From Nocardia yamanashiensis NBRC 100130 (GTDB lineage: Bacteria; Actinomycetota; Actinomycetes; Mycobacteriales; Mycobacteriaceae), in NCBI RefSeq assembly GCF_001613325.1, contig NZ_BDCD01000021.1, forward strand, positions 1 through 64,000: DNA of 64,000 nucleotides, written 5' to 3'. Numbering within the stretch: position 1 is the stretch's first letter; each line of letters starts with the position of its first letter. The position numbers and the translations under genes are program-made. The notes below the pieces were generated by a model, which was not told the origin of the DNA, made no database searches, and was given only the letters and a program-made list of their open reading frames with translations. Positions 16,598-24,942 of the stretch are shown here, one piece after another.

Positions 16598-18445
16598 GTG
16601 GACGACGAGCAGAATGTGCTGACCGCTGTCTGGCCGGAGGTGATCGCCGAACTCGCGAGCGGCTCCGCGGACGGGGAGATCCAGCCGGTCAGCAAGGCGC
16701 ACAAGGCCTGGCTCGGGATTATCGAACCGATCACCTTCGCACAGGGATTCGCCCTGCTCTCGGTGCCCGGGACGATGGCGCAGGAGGTTGTGGAACGCGA
16801 TCTCCGGGAGCCCATTCTGCGCTCGCTGGGACGGCGTGGCCTGCAGGTCGAGGGCTTGGGCGTGCGCATCCGCGCACAGCAGAACGCCCCGGTCGACCGC
16901 TCGCCCAACGCACCGCGTCATGCCCGCATGACATCTCGCCCGGAACGGCCGCGGGAACCCGAACACGCCCCGCTCGGCTACCAGCCGGCACCCCCGCAGC
17001 CGGAGCGTCAGCAGGCGTATTACCAGACCCCGCCGGAATATCAGGCCCCGCGCCACATTCCACAGCCGGAGTACAGCCCTCCACAGGAGTACCCCGCCGA
17101 GTACGGGGAGCGCGAAGCTTATCCACCGGTGGATTACGGGCAGCCGCCGATGGCCGAAGAGTTGCCGGCGCCCGTTCCCGAGCCGCAGCAACCGCCGCGG
17201 CGGCGGGAGAGCCATCGCGCCCCGGCCATGCCGCCCGGCCAGGAGTCGCTGTTCTCCCCGGAACCGGACGACGAACCGCCGCTGCCGTCGGGCCCGACCA
17301 CGCGCCGGCCGGTGGACGACGAGCACGACGACGAACCGGTGGTGAACGTCCGCAACAACTGGCCGACGTATTTCAACAAGTCGCCGGAACGCGAACGCGA
17401 GCCCGCGCCGTCCTCCTCGGGCAGCCTGAACGCCAAGTACACCTTCGAGACCTTCGTCATCGGCGCCTCGAACCGCTTCGCGCACGCCGCCGCGGTGGCC
17501 ATCGCGGAAGCGCCCGCGCGGGCTTACAACCCGCTGTTCGTCTGGGGCGCTTCGGGTTTGGGCAAGACGCACCTGCTGCACGCGGCCGGGCACTACGCCC
17601 AGCGGCTGTTCCCGGGCATGCGGGTGAAGTACGTCTCGACCGAGGAATTCACCAACGACTTCATCAACTCGCTGCGTGACGACCGGAAGGTGGCGTTCAA
17701 GCGCCGCTACCGGGAGACCGACATCCTGCTGGTGGACGACATCCAGTTCATCGAGGGCAAGGAAGGCATCCAGGAGGAGTTCTTCCACACCTTCAACACC
17801 CTGCACAACGCCAACAAGCAGATCGTGGTGTCCTCGGACCGGCCACCCAAGCAGCTGGCCACCCTGGAGGAGCGGCTGCGGACGCGGTTCGAGTGGGGCC
17901 TGATCACCGATGTGCAGCCGCCGGAGCTGGAGACCCGCATCGCGATCCTGCGCAAGAAGGCGCGGATGGATCGCCTGGATGTGCCGCACGACGTGCTGGA
18001 ACTCATCGCCAGCCGGGTGGAGCGCAATATCCGGGAACTCGAGGGCGCGCTGATCCGGGTGACCGCGTTCGCGTCGCTGAACGGGCAGCCGCTGGATCTG
18101 TCGCTGGCCGAGGTGGTGCTGCGGGATCTGATGCCCGACACCGCCACCTTGGAGATAACGGCGGCCACGATCATGGCCGTGACCGCGGAGTACTTCAACA
18201 CCACCCTCGAAGAACTGACCGGTCCCGGCAAGGCCCGGCCGCTGGCGCAGGCCCGGCAGATCGCCATGTACCTGTGCCGTGAGCTCACGGACCTATCCCT
18301 ACCCAAGATCGGTCAGGCCTTCGGCCGCGACCACACGACGGTCATGTACGCCGAGAAGAAAGTGCGCAAGGAGATGACCGAGCGCCGGCGCGTGTACGAC
18401 CAGGTTCAAGAACTAACAGCCCGAATCAAACAGCGTTCGCGCTGA
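16598..18445 (+). CDS. dnaA: Chromosomal replication initiator DnaA
   Basis: The 615-residue initiator has domain I (about residues 1-95), a long Pro/Glu/Arg-rich domain II (about 100-285) and an AAA+ domain III with Walker A GASGLGKTH and Walker B DILLVDDIQFIEGKEG. Domain IV ends with the DnaA-box-binding helix GRDHTTVMYAEKKV. It unwinds oriC and recruits the helicase; dciA in this window encodes a probable loader. GTG at 16598 follows GGGGAGGA by 9 bases and begins MDDEQNVLTAVWPE as expected; in-frame upstream codons are not conserved. Domain II is long compared with E. coli but usual in actinobacteria. Confidence 0.97.
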   Translation: MDDEQNVLTAVWPEVIAELASGSADGEIQPVSKAHKAWLGIIEPITFAQGFALLSVPGTMAQEVVERDLREPILRSLGRRGLQVEGLGVRIRAQQNAPVDRSPNAPRHARMTSRPERPREPEHAPLGYQPAPPQPERQQAYYQTPPEYQAPRHIPQPEYSPPQEYPAEYGEREAYPPVDYGQPPMAEELPAPVPEPQQPPRRRESHRAPAMPPGQESLFSPEPDDEPPLPSGPTTRRPVDDEHDDEPVVNVRNNWPTYFNKSPEREREPAPSSSGSLNAKYTFETFVIGASNRFAHAAAVAIAEAPARAYNPLFVWGASGLGKTHLLHAAGHYAQRLFPGMRVKYVSTEEFTNDFINSLRDDRKVAFKRRYRETDILLVDDIQFIEGKEGIQEEFFHTFNTLHNANKQIVVSSDRPPKQLATLEERLRTRFEWGLITDVQPPELETRIAILRKKARMDRLDVPHDVLELIASRVERNIRELEGALIRVTAFASLNGQPLDLSLAEVVLRDLMPDTATLEITAATIMAVTAEYFNTTLEELTGPGKARPLAQARQIAMYLCRELTDLSLPKIGQAFGRDHTTVMYAEKKVRKEMTERRRVYDQVQELTARIKQRSR

Positions 18446-18501
18446 TCCACAGTCCACAGGCCCTCACGTCCCCTGACGTGGGGGTCTTTCGTTTTCCGGG
18501 T

Positions 18502-18551
18502 TGTGGATTCCTCGAGGAGTCCTCGAGGAATGCTTGTGGACTCCTCGAGGA
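18502..18551. repeat. oriC phased palindrome cluster A
   Basis: Three perfect TCCTCGAGGA palindromes start at 18509, 18520 and 18542 (spacings 11 and 22 bp). DnaA-box-like TGTGGATTC (18502) overlaps the first and TGTGGACTC (18535) overlaps the third. Confidence 0.85.
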
Positions 18552-18638
18552 TTCCCACTGTTGTCCACCGGTTCGCTCACAGGTCGCCGCTAACAGCGGT
18601 GCACAACCGGTAGTGCACAGTTCCCACAGGTTGCTTCA

Positions 18639-18648
18639 TCCTCGAGGG
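18639..18648. repeat. oriC degenerate palindrome TCCTCGAGGG
   Basis: Single copy of the CTCGAG-centred motif between clusters A and B, one base from the 10-mer consensus. Confidence 0.6.
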
Positions 18649-18676
18649 CTGACCAGGGGAGATGCCGAGTTGTCCC

Positions 18677-18726
18677 TGTGGATTCCTCGAGGAGTCCTTG
18701 TCAGGTCCTCGAGGAATCCTCGAGTT
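18677..18726. repeat. oriC phased palindrome cluster B
   Basis: TCCTCGAGGA at 18684 and 18706 and TCCTCGAGTT at 18717 (spacings 22 and 11 bp) follow TGTGGATTC (18677). The layout mirrors cluster A and suggests a duplicated module. Confidence 0.85.
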
Positions 18727-18775
18727 GTCCCCGGTTTCGCTCAGATGTTGGCTACCGGGTGCAGAACGGGGGAGC

Positions 18776-18850
18776 AACTCGAGGATGGCTCGAGGACAGA
18801 TGTGCACAGCCGTGTTGTCTCCACAGTCGCTCCCCGTTCATCCTCGAGAC
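18776..18850. repeat. oriC palindrome cluster C
   Basis: AACTCGAGGA (18776) and GGCTCGAGGA (18787) are again 11 bp apart. TCCTCGAGAC follows at 18841. These are half-conserved versions of the same motif. Confidence 0.7.
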
Positions 18851-18902
18851 ACCCCAGCTACATCCCCACGCCGCCGCACGCCCCCACCTGCGGAAACGGC
18901 CG

Positions 18903-18972
18903 AAGTCCACAGAACTAACAGGACCTACTACTACTTCATTTCTCTCTCTATAAATCCTTCTTCTAAAACAGG
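18903..18972. promoter_or_regulatory. Candidate basal unwinding element: DnaA box, trios, AT-rich tract
   Basis: AAGTCCACA (18903-18911) is followed by CTACTACTACTT (18925-18936), which reads as TAG repeats on the minus strand, the DnaA-trio pattern described in Bacillus subtilis. A locally AT-rich stretch follows to 18972. The arrangement is right for duplex opening; use is inference. Confidence 0.55.
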
Positions 18973-19241
18973 TGTGTGGAAAGTCGGTCTGGGAGTGAAC
19001 GGATCGACGGGTAGCTCCTCCCCATCCGAACGAGGCCTCGACAAGAAGGAGTGGGCTCCGCTTCCGTGCACATCTCGCGAAGGGATCGGGGCTCGCCCCT
19101 CGGTGAGATCAGTGGTGGGTCGCCGTAGGCAATGCGGCCGTGCGCGGGTACGGTTTGGTGTCGGTCGGCTATGCCACACTGCGTGGGCGGCCGATCGAGA
19201 CGCACCGACCACGAACGACACTGGAGAGGACAGACCGGGCG

Positions 19242-20411
19242 ATGGAGCTTGCAAGCATGAAGTTTCGAGTTGCTCGCGAGGACTTCGCCGAATCCGTGGC
19301 CTGGGTGGCTCGCAGCCTGCCCTCTCGGCCCCCGGTGCCCGTCCTGGGCGGCGTTCTCCTCGTTGCCGACGAGGACGGCCTGACGGTCTCCGGTTTCGAC
19401 TACGAGGTCTCCGCGCAGATGCGGGTGGCCGCCGAGGTCGCCGGACCGGGCCAGGTGCTGGTCTCCGGGCGGCTGCTCGCCGATATCACCAAGGCGCTCT
19501 CCAACAAGCCGGTGGACGTGTCCGTGGACGGCACCCGCGTGCTGATCGCCTGTGGCAGCGCCAAGTTCAGCCTCCCGACCATGCCGGTCGAGGACTATCC
19601 CCAGCTTCCCGAACTTCCTCCCCAGACCGGTGAACTCGGCGTGGATCTGTTCTCCCAGGCGGTCGGCCAGGTGGCCGTCGCGGCCGGTCGAGACGACACG
19701 CTCCCCATGCTCACCGGCATCCGGGTCGAGATCGAAGGTCCCAAGGTCGTGCTCGCGGCCACCGACCGCTTCCGCCTCGCGGTGCGCGAGCTGGAATGGC
19801 AGCCCGGTCGCGCCGATGTGGAGACCGCGGTGCTGGTTCCAGCCCGCACCCTGTCCGAGGCCGGTAAAACGCTCGGAGCGTCCGATCAGCCGGTGCAATT
19901 GGCCTTCGGCACCGGGTCCGACGGCCTGCTGGGCATCGTGAACGGCGGCCGCCGCACCACCACGCGTCTGCTCGATGCCGAATTCCCCAAGTTCCGCCAG
20001 TTGCTCCCCAAGGAGCACACCTCCATCGCCACGCTGACCGTGAGCGCGCTGACCGAGGCCATCAAGCGTGTGGCCCTGGTGGCCGAGCGCGGCGCCCAGG
20101 TGCGCATGGAGTTCTCCGAGGAGGGCGTGCTGCTCTCGGCCGGTGGGGACGACGCGGGTCGCGCCGAGGAATGGCTGACCGCCGACTTCCGCGGCGAGGC
20201 GCTGACCATCGCCTTCAACCCGGGCTACCTGCTGGACGGCCTGTCCGCGCTGCATTCGGACCGGGTGACCTTCGGTTTCACCACGCCGAGCCGTCCGGCG
20301 GTGTTCGTGCCGGCACCGGAGGAAGAACTGGAGCCGCTGGACTCGGGCGCCTTCCCGGCGCTGTCGAGCAGCTTCATCTACCTGCTCATGCCGGTTCGCC
20401 TGCCGGGCTGA
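19242..20411 (+). CDS. dnaN: DNA polymerase III beta subunit (sliding clamp)
   Basis: This 389-residue clamp tethers DNA polymerase to template. Three repeated clamp domains are recognisable, with the family stretch SRPPVPVLGGVLL near the N-terminus, ATDRFRLAVRELEW in the middle and the C-terminal YLLMPVRLPG ending. ATG at 19242 follows GGAGAGGA (19223-19230) by 11 bases; ATG at 19257 (MKFRVARED) is an alternative. It lies right of oriC as in all relatives. The gnd gene that separates dnaN from recF in M. tuberculosis is absent here. Confidence 0.96.
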   Translation: MELASMKFRVAREDFAESVAWVARSLPSRPPVPVLGGVLLVADEDGLTVSGFDYEVSAQMRVAAEVAGPGQVLVSGRLLADITKALSNKPVDVSVDGTRVLIACGSAKFSLPTMPVEDYPQLPELPPQTGELGVDLFSQAVGQVAVAAGRDDTLPMLTGIRVEIEGPKVVLAATDRFRLAVRELEWQPGRADVETAVLVPARTLSEAGKTLGASDQPVQLAFGTGSDGLLGIVNGGRRTTTRLLDAEFPKFRQLLPKEHTSIATLTVSALTEAIKRVALVAERGAQVRMEFSEEGVLLSAGGDDAGRAEEWLTADFRGEALTIAFNPGYLLDGLSALHSDRVTFGFTTPSRPAVFVPAPEEELEPLDSGAFPALSSSFIYLLMPVRLPG

Positions 20412-20458
20412 TCCGACGGAAGTCGACCGAGTGCTGTGCACAGTGTTGACAAACCTGT

Positions 20459-20528
20459 GAAAAACTCGGGACGGCTGGGAGATTCACGCTTTTTTCGCGG
20501 TTCTCCCCAGTTCGTCACCGAGTTTTCC
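20459..20528. repeat. Long-range inverted repeat between dnaN and recF
   Basis: AAAACTCGG (20461-20469) is complementary to CCGAGTTTT (20518-20526) within the 140-bp dnaN-recF spacer, which is otherwise gene-free. It could be a weak terminator or regulatory hairpin. Confidence 0.4.
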
Positions 20529-20551
20529 CCAGCCACGATGGGCTGATCCAC

Positions 20552-21724
20552 ATGCATGTGCGCGCGCTGTCGCTGCGGGATTTCCGCTCCTGGGAAGCCG
20601 TGGAACTGGAGTTATCACCAGGCAGAACGGTCTTTCTGGGGTCGAACGGCAATGGCAAGACCAACCTGATCGAGGCCATCGGCTACTTGTCCACACTCGG
20701 CTCACACCGGGTGTCGGCCGACGCGCCGCTCATTCGCATCGGTGCGCCCAAGGCCCGTATCGGGGCCACCGTGGTGAACTCCGGGCGTGAGCTCCGGGTG
20801 GACATGGAGCTCAATCAGGGCTCGGCCAATCGTGCCCAGATCAATCGTTCGCCGGTGCGGCGGACCCGGGAGATCCTGGGGATTCTGCAGACCGTGCTGT
20901 TCGCGCCGGAGGATCTGTCGCTGGTGCGCGGGGATCCGGGGGAGCGGCGGCGCTTCCTGGACGAGCTGGCCACCGCGCAGCTGCCGCGGCTGGCCGGGGT
21001 GCGCGCGGATTACGAGAAGGTGCTGCGGCAGCGCTCGGCCCTGTTGAAAACCGCCGGGCGGCAAGCGCGTTCCGGGTCGCGGGGCGCGGAGCTGAGCACC
21101 CTGGACGTATGGGACGGGCATCTCGCGGCGCACGGCGCGGTACTGCTGGCGCAGCGGCTGCGGCTCGTCCACGAACTTTATCCACATCTTGCACAGGCCT
21201 ATGGATCGATCGCGCCGGAGTCCCGACCGGCTTCGATCGGCTATCGAAGCAGCACGCTCCCAACGGAATTCCTCGATCCCATGCGTACTCCACAGGCTGA
21301 GGATGCCGAGCAACTGGAGGCGATCCTGTTGCAGGAGTTGGGGAATGCCCGGCGCAAGGAACTCGAGCGCGGGGTCTGCCTGGTCGGCCCGCACCGGGAC
21401 GACCTGGAGCTGATGCTGGGTTCCGCGCCCGCCAAGGGCTTCTCCAGTCACGGCGAATCCTGGTCCTTCGCACTGGCTTTGCGGCTCGGGGCGTTCGAAC
21501 TGCTGCGGTCCGCGGGCACCGATCCGGTGCTGATCCTCGACGATGTGTTCGCCGAACTGGACCGGCGGCGACGGGCCGCGCTGGCCGCCGTCGCGGCCGC
21601 GGCCGAACAGGTGCTGATCACCGCGGCGGTGCCGGAGGACGTGCCGGCCGAACTGGAGGCCGCGCCGCTGCGCATCGAGACCACCGGGGAAGCCGACCAT
21701 CGCGCCTCCCGTATCGCGAGCTGA
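20552..21724 (+). CDS. recF: DNA replication and repair protein RecF
   Basis: This 390-residue SMC-like ATPase loads RecA at gaps. The Walker A is GSNGNGKTNLIEAI (about residues 31-44). The ABC signature region appears around SHGESWSFALALRLG and Walker B is DPVLILDDVFAELD. ATG at 20552 gives MHVRALSLRDFRSWE, the conserved start. It is followed 75 bases later by dciA. Confidence 0.96.
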   Translation: MHVRALSLRDFRSWEAVELELSPGRTVFLGSNGNGKTNLIEAIGYLSTLGSHRVSADAPLIRIGAPKARIGATVVNSGRELRVDMELNQGSANRAQINRSPVRRTREILGILQTVLFAPEDLSLVRGDPGERRRFLDELATAQLPRLAGVRADYEKVLRQRSALLKTAGRQARSGSRGAELSTLDVWDGHLAAHGAVLLAQRLRLVHELYPHLAQAYGSIAPESRPASIGYRSSTLPTEFLDPMRTPQAEDAEQLEAILLQELGNARRKELERGVCLVGPHRDDLELMLGSAPAKGFSSHGESWSFALALRLGAFELLRSAGTDPVLILDDVFAELDRRRRAALAAVAAAAEQVLITAAVPEDVPAELEAAPLRIETTGEADHRASRIAS

Positions 21725-21799
21725 CTTCCCTCCGTGAGGTTGTCGGTGGGATGGGGCAGAATCCTCGGTATCGCGCAGGTCCGAGGAAAGGTGTAGTGA

Positions 21800-22390
21800 A
21801 TGGCCGACCAGCCGGAACCGCACGATTCCAGTCCTCCCGCCACGCCCGGCGCCACCGGTCCGGGCGGCGAGCCCGAACTGCGCGGTGTCGATCTGGCGCG
21901 CCGCGCACTCGAGGAGGCCCGGGCCGCGGCGCGCGCGGCGGGCAAGTCGGTGGGGCAGGGGCGGGCTTCGCCGCGCAAGGGCGGGGTGCGCGCACTGCGC
22001 CGGCGCAGCGGTTGGTCGGGCGCGCATCCGGATGAACGCGACCCCCAGTCCCTTTCGTCACTGACGATGAAGCTGGCCAAGGGCCGAGGCTGGTCGGGCA
22101 AGGTCGCCGAGGGCACCGTGTTCGGCCGCTGGGCCGCGGTGGTGGGGGAGGACATCGCCTCCCATGCCCAGCCCATCTCGCTGGAGAACGGCATTCTGAG
22201 CGTGCAGGCGGAATCGACCGCCTGGGCGACCCAGCTGCGCATGTTCCAGTCCCAGATCCTGGCGAAGATCGCGGCGGCCGTCGGCAACGGCGTGGTGACG
22301 CAATTGCGCATCAACGGCCCGACCGCGCCCAGCTGGCGCAAGGGTGAGCGGCACATCAAGGGCCGCGGACCGCGCGACACCTACGGATAG
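21800..22390 (+). CDS. dciA: DciA-like helicase-loading factor (DUF721)
   Basis: The 196-residue protein has a disordered, Pro/Ala/Arg-rich N-terminus. A DUF721 domain follows (about residues 85-185: GRWAAVVGEDIASHAQPISLENGILSV split across strands, then STAWATQLRMFQSQ). M. tuberculosis Rv0004 at this locus is DciA, an interactor and presumed loader of the replicative helicase. GAGGAAAGG lies 8-16 bases before ATG 21800. A parS-like site follows six bases after its stop. Confidence 0.9.
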   Translation: MADQPEPHDSSPPATPGATGPGGEPELRGVDLARRALEEARAAARAAGKSVGQGRASPRKGGVRALRRRSGWSGAHPDERDPQSLSSLTMKLAKGRGWSGKVAEGTVFGRWAAVVGEDIASHAQPISLENGILSVQAESTAWATQLRMFQSQILAKIAAAVGNGVVTQLRINGPTAPSWRKGERHIKGRGPRDTYG

Positions 22391-22737
22391 CCGCTGTTTC
22401 ACGTGGAACGTGCTCGCTCGCGCGAACCCCGTCGCAAACGGGTTTCGGGCACCGGCGTGAACGGCCGCTGAAGGTCTCGGGACCCCCCATCCCCATGACG
22501 GGACTTATTGATGGTCGATTTCACGCACGTACGTCGCACTCAGGGGTGTCATAGGTGCATTCTGTGTCGGTCGTACCAGTAGGATGGGGGAGTAACTAGC
22601 GGCGATACCTCCCGGCGCGTTCAGCGACAGGTCGCCCGTGGGCTCCGTAACTCTCGAGCAGACACTCCCGAGGGGCTCCACGTGTGCCGTCCGCCCCGAT
22701 GCCCGGAGGATCAGCAAGTAAGGAGAGCTACCGACCA
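22391..22737. other. gyrB upstream region with parS and a candidate promoter
   Basis: The 347-bp non-coding spacer holds a parS-like site at its left end. TAGGAT (22580-22585) is a plausible -10 for gyrB with a weak TGCATT 18 bases upstream. AAGGAG (22720-22725) is the gyrB Shine-Dalgarno. No gene is seen. Confidence 0.5.
22396..22409. promoter_or_regulatory. parS-like site (GTTTCACGTGGAAC)
   Basis: One mismatch from GTTTCACGTGAAAC. It is the only good site found on the dnaN side of the origin. Confidence 0.8.
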
Positions 22738-24780
22738 GTGGCTGCCATGGACTCCAACGAAGACGGCGCGACCCAGTCGAAGTCAGGCAATTACGACGCC
22801 TCCTCCATTACCGTGCTCGAGGGCCTCGAGGCGGTGCGCAAGCGTCCCGGTATGTACATCGGTTCCACCGGTGAGCGGGGCTTGCACCACCTGGTCTGGG
22901 AGGTCGTCGACAACTCCGTCGACGAGGCGATGGCCGGCTACGCCTCGCGGGTCGACGTGACCCTGCTCGCCGACGGCGGCGTCGAGGTCGTCGACGACGG
23001 TCGCGGTATCCCCACCGGCATGCACGCCCAGGGCATCCCCACCATCGAGGTGGTCATGACCCAGCTGCACGCCGGCGGCAAGTTCGACTCCGACTCCTAC
23101 GCGGTGTCAGGCGGTCTGCACGGCGTCGGCATCTCCGTGGTGAACGCGCTCTCCACCCGCCTCGAGGCCGAGGTGGACCACGCGGGCTACCACTGGACCC
23201 AGGAGTACAAGGACGCCAAGCCCGGCAAGCTCGTCCAGGGCGAGCCCACCAAGCGGACCGGTACCACCATCCGCTTCTGGGCCGACCCGGAGATCTTCGA
23301 GACCACCACCTACAACTTCGAGACGGTCGCGCGCCGCCTGCAGGAGATGGCGTTCCTGAACAAGGGACTCACCATCACCCTGACCGATCAGCGGGTGAGC
23401 GAAGGCGACATCACCGACGAGGTGGTGAGCGATACCGCCGAGGCGCCCAAGCATCTCGACGAGAACGCCCCGGCCGCCGAGCCGAAGGTGAAGACCCGGA
23501 CCTACCACTACCCGGGCGGTCTCGAGGACTACGTCAAGCACATCAACCGGACCAAGACCCCGATCCACAATTCGATCGTGGGCTTCACCGGCAAGGGCAC
23601 CGGGCACGAGCTCGAGGTGGCCATGCAGTGGAACTCGGGTTACTCCGAGTCCGTGCACACCTTCGCCAACACCATCAACACCCACGAGGGCGGCACCCAC
23701 GAAGAGGGCTTCCGCGCCGCGCTCACCACGGTGGTGAACAAGTACGCGAAGGACAAGAAGCTCCTCAAGGAGAAGGAAGGCAACCTGACGGGTGACGACA
23801 TCCGTGAGGGCCTGGCCGCCATCGTCTCGGTGAAGGTCGCCGACCCGCAGTTCGAGGGTCAGACCAAGACCAAGCTCGGCAATACCGATGTGAAGGGCTT
23901 CGTGCAGCGCACCTGCAACGAGCACCTGACGCACTGGTTCGAGGCCAACCCGGCCGACGCGAAGACCATTGTGCAGAAGGCGGTTTCGTCCGCTCAGGCG
24001 CGAGTGGCCGCGCGTAAGGCGCGAGAGCTGGTGCGGCGCAAGAGCGCTACCGATCTGGGCGGCCTGCCCGGCAAGCTCGCCGACTGCCGGTCCAAGGATC
24101 CGAGCAAGTCCGAGATCTACATCGTGGAGGGCGACTCCGCCGGTGGTTCGGCCAAGTCCGGCCGCGACTCGATGTACCAGGCGATCCTGCCGCTGCGCGG
24201 CAAGATCATCAATGTCGAGAAGGCGCGCATCGACCGCGTGCTGAAGAACACCGAAGTCCAGTCCATCATCACGGCTTTCGGCACCGGCATCCACGACGAG
24301 TTCGATATCGCCAAGCTGCGGTATCACAAGATCGTGCTGATGGCCGACGCCGACGTGGACGGCCAGCACATCTCGACGCTGCTGCTCACCCTGCTGTTCC
24401 GCTTCATGCGGCCGCTGGTCGAGCACGGGCACGTGTACCTCGCCATGCCGCCGCTGTACAAGCTCAAGTGGCAGCGGTCCGATCCGGAGTTCGCGTACTC
24501 CGACCGCGAGCGCGACGGGCTGCTGGAGCGCGGCCTGGCGGCCGGCAAGAAGATCAACAAGGACGACGGCATCCAGCGCTACAAGGGTCTCGGTGAGATG
24601 AACCCGAAGGAGCTGTGGGAGACCACGATGGACCCGAGCGTCCGCGTGCTTCGCCTGGTCACTCTCGATGACGCCGCCGCGGCGGACGAGCTGTTCTCCA
24701 TCCTGATGGGTGAGGACGTCGAGGCGCGCCGCAGCTTCATCACCCGGAACGCCAAGGACGTGCGGTTCCTCGACGTGTAG
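22738..24780 (+). CDS. gyrB: DNA gyrase subunit B
   Basis: This ~680-residue ATPase subunit of gyrase drives negative supercoiling. The GHKL ATPase start VLEGLEAVRKRPGMYIGST is near residue 22, with NSVDEAMAGY and DDGRGIPTG motifs following. The TOPRIM metal site appears as EGDSAGGSAKSGRD and, further on, ADADVDGQHI. A GTG start at 22738 is chosen because AAGGAG lies 12 bases upstream; ATG at 22747 is the alternative. It is followed by gyrA after a 162-bp spacer with GC-hairpin repeats. Confidence 0.96.
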   Translation: MAAMDSNEDGATQSKSGNYDASSITVLEGLEAVRKRPGMYIGSTGERGLHHLVWEVVDNSVDEAMAGYASRVDVTLLADGGVEVVDDGRGIPTGMHAQGIPTIEVVMTQLHAGGKFDSDSYAVSGGLHGVGISVVNALSTRLEAEVDHAGYHWTQEYKDAKPGKLVQGEPTKRTGTTIRFWADPEIFETTTYNFETVARRLQEMAFLNKGLTITLTDQRVSEGDITDEVVSDTAEAPKHLDENAPAAEPKVKTRTYHYPGGLEDYVKHINRTKTPIHNSIVGFTGKGTGHELEVAMQWNSGYSESVHTFANTINTHEGGTHEEGFRAALTTVVNKYAKDKKLLKEKEGNLTGDDIREGLAAIVSVKVADPQFEGQTKTKLGNTDVKGFVQRTCNEHLTHWFEANPADAKTIVQKAVSSAQARVAARKARELVRRKSATDLGGLPGKLADCRSKDPSKSEIYIVEGDSAGGSAKSGRDSMYQAILPLRGKIINVEKARIDRVLKNTEVQSIITAFGTGIHDEFDIAKLRYHKIVLMADADVDGQHISTLLLTLLFRFMRPLVEHGHVYLAMPPLYKLKWQRSDPEFAYSDRERDGLLERGLAAGKKINKDDGIQRYKGLGEMNPKELWETTMDPSVRVLRLVTLDDAAAADELFSILMGEDVEARRSFITRNAKDVRFLDV

Positions 24781-24792
24781 TGGGTCGACCAA

Positions 24793-24856
24793 CTCTCGGG
24801 ACTCTCAGGGGCTTCGCCCCCGAACCCCCGAGAGATTCCGGGGGCTCCGCCCCGAG
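24793..24856. repeat. Intergenic GC-hairpin repeat, copy B (double)
   Basis: GGGGCTTCGCCCCCGAACCCC (24808-24828 region) nested in CTCTCGGG/CCCGAGAG arms is followed by GGGGGCTCCGCCCC (24840-24853). It is located between gyrB and gyrA. Confidence 0.6.
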
Positions 24857-24942
24857 CCCCGGAATAAGCCCGGAACCCGCAGCACCCGGAGGCCGACCCG
24901 CCCCCGAGGACCCGCCAAAAGACTTCCCACGGAGACCAATTC

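Larger units (their letters stand above)
18446..19241. other. oriC: Replication origin oriC (dnaA-dnaN intergenic region)
   Basis: This 796-bp non-coding spacer lies between dnaA and dnaN. DnaA-box-like sequences include TGATCCACA (18443), CAGTCCACA (18450), GAATCCACA on the minus strand at 18502 and 18677, GAGTCCACA (minus, 18535), TTGTCCACC (18561), GTCTCCACA (18817), AAGTCCACA (18903) and CTTTCCACA (minus, 18975). It also has ten CTCGAG-centred motifs between 18509 and 18850, a CTACTACTACTT trio tract (18925) and an AT-rich stretch (18917-18972). Few boxes are perfect, as in other actinobacterial origins. Confidence 0.9.
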
